NCBI GenBank assembly: GCA_012036325.1
Contig: JAAUPC010000016.1
Location: 1 to 19,807, forward strand
From: Paracoccaceae bacterium
GTDB lineage: Bacteria; Pseudomonadota; Alphaproteobacteria; Rhodobacterales; Rhodobacteraceae
Reading direction: 5' to 3'
Length of the DNA: 19,807 nt
Part shown: in pieces, positions 13,947 to 19,807 of the stretch
Layout: the number at the start of each line of letters is the position of its first letter
How positions within the stretch are numbered: the first letter of the stretch is position 1
The notes under the pieces: model-generated
The model's database searches: none
Seen by the model: only the letters and a program-made list of their open reading frames with translations
Told to the model about the DNA's origin: nothing
Program-made: the position numbers and the translations under genes

Positions 13947-15443
13947 ATGAACCCCGTCCTGTCGCTGCGCGGCATTTCCAAGTCATTCCCGGGCGTCAAG
14001 GCGCTGCAGGGCGTGCAGCTTGACCTTTTTGCCGGGCAAGTCACCGCGCTGATCGGGGAAAACGGGGCCGGAAAGTCGACCATCGTCAAGGTGCTGACCG
14101 GCATCTACCAGCCAGACGCCGGCACGATCACTATCGACAGCACCCCCATCCGCTTTGCCACCGCCCAAGACGCCGCCCGCGCCGGGGTAACTGCGATCCA
14201 TCAGGAAACCGTCCTCTTTGACGAACTTTCGGTCGCTGAAAACATCTGGCTTGGCCACGCCCCCCGCACCCGTTTCGGCCTGATCGACCGCCGCGCCATG
14301 CGGGATGGGGCAAAGCGCCTTCTCACCAGCATTGGGGCGACCCTCGACCCTGACCTTCGGCTCGGCGACCTTGGCATCGCCTCGAAACACCTTGTCGCCA
14401 TCGCCCGCGCGCTTTCCACCGATGCCCGCGTGGTGATCCTGGATGAACCCACCGCCGCCCTCAGCCACAAGGAAATTCACGAACTTTACGACCTTGTCGA
14501 AACCCTGAAGGCCCAAGGCAAGGCGATCCTCTTCATCAGCCACAAGTTTGATGAGGTCTTCCGCATCGCCGACCGCTATACCGTCTTTCGCGATGGCCAA
14601 TTCGTCGGCGAAGGGGCCATGGCCGACGCGACCGAAGGCCAGTTGGTGCAGATGATGGTCGGTCGCAGTGTCGACCAGATCTTCCCGCCTCGCAGCCACA
14701 ACATCGGCGATCCGGTCCTGACCGTGGCAGGTTACAGCCACCCCACCGAATTCGCCGATATCAACTTCACCCTCCACAAGGGCGAAATCCTTGGCTTCTA
14801 CGGCCTTGTGGGCGCAGGGCGGTCTGAGGTGATGCAGGCCCTTTTCGGCATCACCAAACCTTCAAAAGGTGCGGTGCGCATCGACGGTCAGGTCCGCGTG
14901 ATCCGCTCCACCCACGAAGCCATCGCCGCAGGCATCGTCTACGTCCCCGAAGACCGTGGCCGCCAGGGGGCCATTCGCGGCCTGCCGATCTTCCAGAACG
15001 TGACCCTGCCATCCCTGACCCGCACCAGCCGCTCGGGCTTTCTGCGGCTTGCCGAAGAGTTTCGCCTGTCGCGCGACTATACCCAGCGGCTGGACCTGCG
15101 CGCCTCCGCCCTTGATCAGGAGCTTGGGCTTCTGTCGGGCGGCAACCAGCAAAAGGTGGTCATCGCCAAATGGCTCGCCACCAAGCCCCGCGTCATCATT
15201 CTGGATGAACCGACCAAGGGCATCGACATCGGGTCCAAGGCCGCCGTCCACGACTTCATGGCCGAACTTGCCGCCGAAGGCCTGGCCGTCATCATGGTCA
15301 GCTCTGAAATACCTGAGGTTCTGGGCATGTCCGACCGCGTCATCGTCATGCGCGAAGGCCGCATCATTGATGAGGTGACAGGGTCCCGCATGACCCCCGA
15401 AACCCTGGTGCGCGCCGCCGCCGGCATTGCGGAGGCCGCATGA
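13947..15443 (+). CDS. rhaT: Rhamnose ABC transporter ATP-binding protein (two NBDs)
   Basis: Energises rhamnose uptake from the cytoplasmic face. The start is ATG 13947 (MNPVLSLRGISKSFPG), with AAGGA upstream; the frame stays open to 13788, but that extension overlaps rhaS and is meaningless. 498 residues with tandem nucleotide-binding domains, as in RbsA/AraG. NBD1 has Walker A GENGAGKST (37-45) and Walker B VVILDEPTAAL. Its signature is degenerate: DLGIASKHLVAIARAL instead of a LSxGxxQ-type motif. NBD2 has the usual degenerate Walker A (GLVGAGRSEVMQALFG) and an intact LSGGNQQKVVIAKWL with VIILDEPTKGID. It overlaps rhaP by ATGA. Named after the rhizobial locus; it is not the E. coli RhaT symporter. 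Confidence 0.92.
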   Translation: MNPVLSLRGISKSFPGVKALQGVQLDLFAGQVTALIGENGAGKSTIVKVLTGIYQPDAGTITIDSTPIRFATAQDAARAGVTAIHQETVLFDELSVAENIWLGHAPRTRFGLIDRRAMRDGAKRLLTSIGATLDPDLRLGDLGIASKHLVAIARALSTDARVVILDEPTAALSHKEIHELYDLVETLKAQGKAILFISHKFDEVFRIADRYTVFRDGQFVGEGAMADATEGQLVQMMVGRSVDQIFPPRSHNIGDPVLTVAGYSHPTEFADINFTLHKGEILGFYGLVGAGRSEVMQALFGITKPSKGAVRIDGQVRVIRSTHEAIAAGIVYVPEDRGRQGAIRGLPIFQNVTLPSLTRTSRSGFLRLAEEFRLSRDYTQRLDLRASALDQELGLLSGGNQQKVVIAKWLATKPRVIILDEPTKGIDIGSKAAVHDFMAELAAEGLAVIMVSSEIPEVLGMSDRVIVMREGRIIDEVTGSRMTPETLVRAAAGIAEAA

Positions 15444-16408
15444 GTATCTTGAAACAGCGTGAGGCGCTGCTGGCCCTTGCCATCCTCCTCCTGATCGGCC
15501 TCGTCGCCACCCGCTTCCCCGCCTTCGTGGCCCCGGGAAGCCTGGTGAACGTGTTCAACGACACCTCTCCCCTGATCCTTTTGGCCATCGGGCAGATGAT
15601 CGTGATCCTGACCAAGTGCATTGACCTTTCTGTCGCCGCAAACCTTGCCCTCTGCGGCATGGTCGCGGCCTTGATGAACGGGGCAGGGGTGCCCTTGCCG
15701 CTGATCCTTGTCGCGGCCATCGCCCTTGGTGCGGCGCTGGGCGCAGTGAACGGCCTCCTGGTCTGGAAACTTGGCATCCCCTCCATCGTGGTCACCCTTG
15801 GCACGATGACCATCTACCGGGGCGTCATTTTCCTGATGACCAACGGTGCCTGGGTCAACGCCCACCAGATGAGCGACGATTTCAAAGCCCTTCCCCGCGC
15901 CGTGATCCTGGGCCTGCCGGTGATGAGCTGGGTCGCCCTTGCCGCCATTGCGCTTTTCACCGTCCTTCTGACCCGCACCCCCCTTGGCCGTGCCTTCTAT
16001 GCCGTAGGCGGCAACCCCCATGCTGCCGTCTATACCGGCATCAACGTCGGCCGCACCCAGTGCCTTGCCTTCATGATTTCCGGCGGCCTTGCGGGCCTGA
16101 CCGGTTACCTCTGGGTCGCCCGCTATGCAGTGGCCTATGTCGACATCGCGGATGGATTTGAACTTTCCGTCGTCGCCGCCTGCGTCATCGGCGGCGTCGC
16201 CATCGCGGGCGGGGCAGGCAGCATCCTCGGCGCGGTCCTTGGTGCGCTTTTCCTTGGCGTCATCAACAACGCCCTGCCGGTCGTCGGCATCTCGCCCTTC
16301 TGGCAAATGGCAATTTCGGGCAGCGCCATCGTCGTCGCCGTTGCCTTCAACGCCGCCCAGTCCCGCACCCCCGGCCGCATCATCCTGAAACCGCAGGAGG
16401 CCCGATGA
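15440..16408 (+). CDS. rhaP: Rhamnose ABC transporter permease 1
   Basis: Inner-membrane permease of the ribose/xylose type (BPD_transp_2), 322 residues with around eight to ten hydrophobic segments. Family landmarks: SPLILLAIGQMIVILTKCIDLSVAANLAL near 50-75, LGAVNGLLVWKLGIPSIVVTLGTMTIYRGV (about 95-130), GRAFYAVGGNPHAAVYTGINV (about 180-205) and GGVAIAGGAGSILGAVLGALFL (about 245-275). It pairs with the next gene to form the channel. It starts in a four-base ATGA overlap with rhaT and ends in one with rhaQ, so expression is coupled. Specificity for rhamnose is inferred from the operon. Confidence 0.9.
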   Translation: MSILKQREALLALAILLLIGLVATRFPAFVAPGSLVNVFNDTSPLILLAIGQMIVILTKCIDLSVAANLALCGMVAALMNGAGVPLPLILVAAIALGAALGAVNGLLVWKLGIPSIVVTLGTMTIYRGVIFLMTNGAWVNAHQMSDDFKALPRAVILGLPVMSWVALAAIALFTVLLTRTPLGRAFYAVGGNPHAAVYTGINVGRTQCLAFMISGGLAGLTGYLWVARYAVAYVDIADGFELSVVAACVIGGVAIAGGAGSILGAVLGALFLGVINNALPVVGISPFWQMAISGSAIVVAVAFNAAQSRTPGRIILKPQEAR

Positions 16409-17385
16409 CCGCCCCCGCCAACCGCCTGATTCCCGACCGCCTGCAATCGCCCCTCACCCGCGCGCTCCGCAGTTGGGAGGCGGTGCTGGTCATCGTCGCC
16501 ATCGCGGTCTTTGTGACCAACGCCTTCGCCTCACCCTATTTCCTGAACGCCTGGAACCTTAGCGACGCGACCTTCAACTTCACCGAAAAGGCGATGATCG
16601 CCTTCGCCATGGCAATGCTGATCATCGCCGGGGAAATTGACCTTTCCGTCGCCTCGATCATCGCCCTCGTCTCCACCGCCATGGGGCTGGCCATTCAGGC
16701 GGGCGCAGGCGTGCCACTTCTGGTGCTGATCGGCCTGACCAGCGGCCTTCTCTGCGGCGCGGTCAACGGGTTTCTGGTGGCAGGCATGGGCCTGCCTTCC
16801 ATCGTGGTGACCATCGGCACGATGAGCCTCTTTCGCGGCATTTCCTTCATCGTCCTTGGGGATCAGGCCTTTACCGGCTACCCGGACGGGTTTGACTACT
16901 TCGGTCAGGGCTATGTCTGGTGGGTGTTCAGCTTTGAACTCGCCCTTTTCGCCGTCATGGCGGTGGTGTTCTGGGCGCTTCTCCACCGCACCAACTTTGG
17001 CCGCGCGGTCTATGCCATCGGCAACAACGCCACCGCCGCACAGTTTTCCGGCATCCGTGTCGCCCGCGTGCGGTTTATCTTGTTCCTTCTGACCGGCCTC
17101 ACCTCCGGCATCGCCGCCATTTGCCTCACCTCCCGCCTCGGCTCCACCCGCCCCTCCATCGCCACGGGGTTTGAGCTTGAGGTGGTGACCATGGTCGTCC
17201 TTGGCGGGGTCAGCATCCTGGGCGGATCGGGGTCGATCCTTGGGGTGGTGCTTGCGGCCTTCATCATGGGCATGGTCACCTTCGGCTTCGGCCTTCTGAA
17301 CGTGCCGGGGATCGTGATGAGCATTTTCCTCGGCCTCCTCCTGATCGGCGTCATTGCCGTGCCCAGATTGCTGCGGGGGAAATGA
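16405..17385 (+). CDS. rhaQ: Rhamnose ABC transporter permease 2
   Basis: Second inner-membrane permease, 326 residues, a paralogue of the preceding gene. It shows AMAMLIIAGEIDLSVASIIAL (about 70-92), CGAVNGFLVAGMGLPSIVVTIGTMSLFRG, GRAVYAIGNNATAAQFSGIRV and GGVSILGGSGSILGVVLAAF at equivalent places. The N-terminus carries a polar stretch (TAPANRLIPDRLQSPLTRAL) before the first membrane segment. Two different permeases with a double-NBD ATPase is the expected CUT2 rhamnose arrangement. The ATGA overlap at its start couples it to rhaP, and its stop overlaps the rhaU start. Confidence 0.9.
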   Translation: MTAPANRLIPDRLQSPLTRALRSWEAVLVIVAIAVFVTNAFASPYFLNAWNLSDATFNFTEKAMIAFAMAMLIIAGEIDLSVASIIALVSTAMGLAIQAGAGVPLLVLIGLTSGLLCGAVNGFLVAGMGLPSIVVTIGTMSLFRGISFIVLGDQAFTGYPDGFDYFGQGYVWWVFSFELALFAVMAVVFWALLHRTNFGRAVYAIGNNATAAQFSGIRVARVRFILFLLTGLTSGIAAICLTSRLGSTRPSIATGFELEVVTMVVLGGVSILGGSGSILGVVLAAFIMGMVTFGFGLLNVPGIVMSIFLGLLLIGVIAVPRLLRGK

Positions 17386-17699
17386 TGCAGAAATACGCCT
17401 TCAAGATGCAGCTCAACTCCGGGATGGAAGCCGAATACAAACGCCGCCATGACACGATCTGGCCTGAGCTTGTCACGCTCTTGAAAGACGCCGGGGTCGA
17501 GGATTACTCCATCCACCTCGACGCTGAGACCCATATCCTTTTCGCCACCCTCTGGCGCCGCGAGGGTCACACCATGGCCGACCTGCCCAGCCACCCGGTG
17601 ATGCAGCGCTGGTGGGCCTATATGGCTGACCTCATGCTCTGCCATCCGTCGAACGAACCCGTGGTGACCCCCCTGATCCCCGTCTTCCACCTGCCATGA
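17382..17699 (+). CDS. rhaU: L-rhamnose mutarotase
   Basis: Interconverts the anomers of L-rhamnose, supplying the form used by the isomerase; small cytoplasmic ferredoxin-like dimer. 105 residues, the standard length (E. coli RhaM 104). Motifs: Y-K-R-R-H-D-T-I-W-P-E-L with the predicted catalytic His (H23 from the first Met, H22 from the second, as in E. coli), DYSIHLDAETHILFATL, MQRWWAYMADLM and a closing VFHLP. Two adjacent ATG codons (17382 and 17385) can start it: the first overlaps the rhaQ stop as ATGA, and the second gives the E. coli-like numbering. It ends in another ATGA overlap with the kinase. Confidence 0.93.
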   Translation: MMQKYAFKMQLNSGMEAEYKRRHDTIWPELVTLLKDAGVEDYSIHLDAETHILFATLWRREGHTMADLPSHPVMQRWWAYMADLMLCHPSNEPVVTPLIPVFHLP

Positions 17700-19039
17700 A
17701 GACAATTGCGGTCATCGACGTCGGCAAGACCAATGCCAAGCTGGCCCTTGTCGATGCCGCCACCCTGGCCGAGGTTGCTGTCGTCACCCGCCCGAACACC
17801 CCCCTCCAATCCCCGCCCTATCCGCATTTTGATCTTGAGGGGCATTGGGCGTTCTTCCTGCACCACCTGGCCCGCTTCCACACTGAACATGGCGTGGATG
17901 CCATCTCCGTCACCACCCATGGCGCATCGGCGGTGCTGCTGGACGGCGCAGGCACCCTTGCCACCCCGATGCTGGATTACGAACACCCCGGCCCCGATGA
18001 CCTAGCCGCCGACTACAACACCCTCCGTCCCGATTTCGCGCTGACGGGTTCGCCCCGCCTGCCCATGGGCCTGAACCTTGGCGCGCAGCTGCACTGGCTT
18101 CTGGCCACCCAACCCGGCCTGCGGGGCCGGGTGGCCAACGTCCTGACCTATCCGCAATACTGGGGCTGGCGGCTGACCGGCCAGATCGCCTGCGATGTCT
18201 CCTCCCTCGGCTGCCACACTGACCTGTGGGAGCCTCGGAAGGGCCGCTTCTCCCCGCTGGTGGATCGGCTGGGCCTCACCGGGAAATTCGCCCCGCCCCG
18301 TCGCCCGGATGAGCGGTTGGGCACCCTACGCCCCGATCTGGCCGCCACAACCGGCCTCTCGCCGGATACGCCGGTCAGCGTCGGCATCCACGATTCCAAC
18401 GCCTCCTTGCTGCCCTACCTTTCGGGCCGAAAAGGGACGTTCTCGGTCGTCTCCACCGGCACCTGGGTGATCTGCATGGTGATGCACGGTATTCGCACCG
18501 AACTTGACCCTGCCCGCGACGTGCTGGTCAACGTCAACGCGCTGGGCCAAGCCTTCCCCTCGGCCCGCTTCATGGGCGGGAGGGAATATGAGGTGATCCG
18601 CCAAGGCCTTACCACCCCACCCACCGCCGAAGACCGGGCAGCGGTTCTGGCCGAACCCATCCACCTTCTCCCCTCGGTAGAGGCCGCCTCCGGCCCCTTC
18701 CCAGGCCGCCAGATGCGCTGGACCCATGACCCCGCCACGCAGGGCCAGCGCCTCCTCGCCCTTTCGTGGTATCTTGCCCTGATGACCCGCACCTGCCTTG
18801 ACCTTGCCGGGGCGGAAGGCCCGGTCATCATCGAAGGCCCCTTCGCCCGCAACGCCGACTATCTTGCGATGATGTCTGCCCTGTCACCGGGCTGGGTGAG
18901 TATTGCCGCCTCTGCCACCGGCACCTCCGCCGGGGCGGCAATCTTGTGCCTGACCGATCCCCCGAAGCCCGCCACAAGCCCAGTGCAAATCCCCCCCGAC
19001 GCCCCCCCAACTTGCCACCTACGCCGCCCGCTGGCGTGA
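17696..19039 (+). CDS. rhaK: FGGY-family rhamnulokinase, C-terminus probably frameshifted
   Basis: Phosphorylates L-rhamnulose with ATP; in rhizobia the equivalent kinase is also needed for uptake. FGGY (hexokinase-like) fold: phosphate-1 motif IDVGKTNAKLAL at the N-terminus, THGASAVLLD, NLGAQLHWLL, YPQYWGWRLTG, GIHDSNASLLPYL, phosphate-2 motif STGTWVICM and EGPFARNADYL. As read it has 447 residues and ends CHLRRPLA, which looks unnatural. Removing one C from either C7 run (18991-18997 or 19002-19008) gives QLATYAARWRDLTAAG and a stop at 19056-19058, a typical FGGY ending. The truth is therefore probably 17696-19058. ATGA overlap with rhaU at the start; last gene of the operon. Confidence 0.88.
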   Translation: MKTIAVIDVGKTNAKLALVDAATLAEVAVVTRPNTPLQSPPYPHFDLEGHWAFFLHHLARFHTEHGVDAISVTTHGASAVLLDGAGTLATPMLDYEHPGPDDLAADYNTLRPDFALTGSPRLPMGLNLGAQLHWLLATQPGLRGRVANVLTYPQYWGWRLTGQIACDVSSLGCHTDLWEPRKGRFSPLVDRLGLTGKFAPPRRPDERLGTLRPDLAATTGLSPDTPVSVGIHDSNASLLPYLSGRKGTFSVVSTGTWVICMVMHGIRTELDPARDVLVNVNALGQAFPSARFMGGREYEVIRQGLTTPPTAEDRAAVLAEPIHLLPSVEAASGPFPGRQMRWTHDPATQGQRLLALSWYLALMTRTCLDLAGAEGPVIIEGPFARNADYLAMMSALSPGWVSIAASATGTSAGAAILCLTDPPKPATSPVQIPPDAPPTCHLRRPLA

Positions 19040-19146
19040 CCTGACCGCCGCAGGCTGACGCAAACCCCGTGCAAAGCCCGCCGCAGGGGGCTACACTCCC
19101 CGCCAAGGTCCAGACCGGACCGCCATTCAACAGGAGGGCCTCCGCC

Positions 19147-19272
19147 ATGGCCAAGGGCATGAACAAACGCAAGGAAGTGAAGAAGCCGAAGAAAGAGGCC
19201 GCGAAACCGGCTGTCTCCGTCGCTTCAACCAATGCCAAGGTCACGATCAATCCCGGCAAGCCGAAGGACTGA
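19147..19272 (+). CDS. Small very basic hypothetical protein (41 residues)
   Basis: I do not recognise a named family. It starts at ATG 19147 with a near-ideal CAGGAGGG ribosome binding site at proper spacing, which is the main reason to believe it. The first half is Lys/Arg-rich (MAKGMNKRKEVKKPKKE), followed by an Ala/Val/Ser linker and an ending NPGKPKD. No membrane segment, Cys or known motif is present. Composition resembles small nucleic-acid-binding or disordered proteins found in alphaproteobacteria, but no function can be given. It follows the kinase by about 90 nt and may be independently transcribed. Confidence 0.65.
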   Translation: MAKGMNKRKEVKKPKKEAAKPAVSVASTNAKVTINPGKPKD

Positions 19273-19275
19273 CGC

Positions 19276-19425
19276 TTAAACCTTCCGCGCGGCGGCCAGT
19301 GTCAAGAGGCCGCCCGCAATCGCCCAGTTCTTGACGAAGATCGACATTTGCCAGCCATCGCCCGGCAGGAAATGAAACACGCTGGTCACCGCGCAATAGG
19401 CCGCCGCCAGCAGCGCCGCCGCCCG
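19276..19425 (-). CDS. DoxX-family membrane protein, C-terminal fragment cut by a sequence junction
   Basis: The minus-strand frame ending at TAA 19276-19278 encodes the last 49 or so residues of a DoxX-type protein: RAAALLAAAYC, VTSVFHFLPGDGWQM, then IFVKNWAIAGGLLTLAAARKV. The F-x-K-N-x-A-x-x-G-G-L-L motif is characteristic of the DoxX C-terminus. The upstream part, with the first membrane helices and the start codon, is missing because at about 19406-19425 the sequence becomes an unrelated plus-strand gene. The fragment should have continued rightward for about 80 more codons. The role of DoxX proteins is poorly defined. Confidence 0.7.
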   Translation of the reverse strand, partial: RAAALLAAAYCAVTSVFHFLPGDGWQMSIFVKNWAIAGGLLTLAAARKV

Positions 19426-19807
19426 CTACATGGCCGATAAAGAAAACAGCGCCGATGCAGTAGGCGGCGTCAACGTCAAAGCCAAAGACGCCCAAGTCCA
19501 ACGCGCCCTGCTCGATATGAGCACCACTGCGCAAATCAACGACAGCTTAAAGCTCGGCAGCCAAGTTTTGGGCGAGATCGGCAGCTTCGCCAAGCTGCAC
19601 AAGCCACGAGTCGAACAAGCCGGCTTCGCCGTCCTCAAAGCCCCCGACATCCCCAGCGTCCTGATCGAAACCGCCTTCATCAGCAACCCCGAAGAAGAGC
19701 TCAAGCTGCGCGACGAGGCTTACCAAGATCAGCTCGCCGACAGCATTTTGCGTGGCCTCCAACGCTATTTCGCCAAGAATCCGCCGCTGGCCAGAACACG
19801 CACGCGG
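19406..19807 (+). pseudogene. amiC: N-acetylmuramoyl-L-alanine amidase (AmiC type) C-terminal fragment, foreign-looking
   Basis: An open frame runs to the window edge with no start codon of its own; an in-frame stop lies at 19397-19399. It encodes the second half of an Amidase_3 domain, which cleaves the peptide from MurNAc: SSAAARYMADKENSAD, the ALLDMSTTAQINDSLKLG helix, and APDIPSVLIETAFISNPEEE with the conserved catalytic Glu, ending QRYFAKNPPLARTRTR. The AMIN domain and the first zinc ligands are absent. Gln codons are CAA in seven of eight cases, and AAA, TTA and TTG are used, unlike the CAG/CTG-rich neighbours. The protein looks betaproteobacterial (Neisseriaceae-like). I take it as a chimeric join or contamination rather than a native gene. 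Confidence 0.8.

Noticed and set aside
12632..14104. Long minus-strand open frame (490 codons) opposite rhaR/rhaS
   Set aside because: Antisense to clear genes, compositionally biased, no recognisable motif or ribosome binding site.
15116..16306. Minus-strand open frame (396 codons) rich in Asp/Gly/His
   Set aside because: Mirror of rhaT and rhaP codon bias; low-complexity and without family features.
1..19807. CRISPR array, toxin-antitoxin, phage or insertion-sequence content
   Set aside because: No spaced direct repeats, transposase or integrase motifs, or defence-system domains were found on either strand.

Overview
The window looks like chromosome of a GC-rich alphaproteobacterium, most likely Rhodobacterales/Rhodobacteraceae. 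The basis is the Flp pilins with an AVTVDWVVLTA core, the tad gene order, the divergent rhaDI / rhaRSTPQUK arrangement known from rhizobia and relatives, and the strong C/G third-position bias. This rests on family recognition; no database was searched.

Layout. (1) Positions 1-4296, minus strand: a tad/cpa pilus cluster read as flp, flp, flp-like, cpaB, cpaC, cpaD, with cpaD leaving the window at its left edge. GC-rich hairpins with nearly the same stem follow both flp copies and cpaB. (2) 4642-5499, plus strand: a secreted lytic transglycosylase, divergent from the pilins across an AT-rich intergenic region. (3) 5515-7125, minus strand: scoA-scoB (3-oxoacid CoA-transferase) coupled to a small GNAT-like acetyltransferase. 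(4) 7264-7349: tRNA-Leu(UAA). (5) 7296-11870, minus strand: rhaD (fused rhamnulose-1-phosphate aldolase / short-chain dehydrogenase), rhaA (L-rhamnose isomerase), then a PL5-like alginate-lyase-family protein whose frame runs antisense into the tRNA. (6) 11923-11989: five 7-bp half-sites on a strict 10-bp phase, the probable RhaR operator. (7) 12032-19058, plus strand: rhaR (DeoR family), rhaS, rhaT, rhaP, rhaQ (ABC importer), rhaU (mutarotase), rhaK (kinase), with four-base ATGA overlaps from rhaT to rhaK. (8) A 41-codon basic ORF, a DoxX C-terminal fragment, and then an abrupt switch at about 19406-19425 to an AmiC-type amidase fragment with foreign codon usage, running to the right edge.

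The rha genes form one pathway. RhaSTPQ imports L-rhamnose, RhaU interconverts anomers, RhaA isomerises to L-rhamnulose, RhaK phosphorylates, and RhaD cleaves to dihydroxyacetone phosphate and L-lactaldehyde and oxidises or reduces the aldehyde. RhaR probably shuts both divergent promoters, because each predicted -35 box lies inside an outer half-site.

The most important caution is sequence quality. cpaC, rhaD, rhaR and rhaK are each broken by one or two bases at a homopolymer, and changing only the homopolymer length restores the expected protein each time. With the chimeric-looking right end, this points to consensus or assembly errors rather than four independent pseudogenes. I see no CRISPR array, phage, insertion sequence or defence system, and nothing I would call an undescribed system. 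The more interesting biological signals are the phased operator, the shared tad hairpins and promoter motifs, and the lyase-like gene beside the rhamnose genes.
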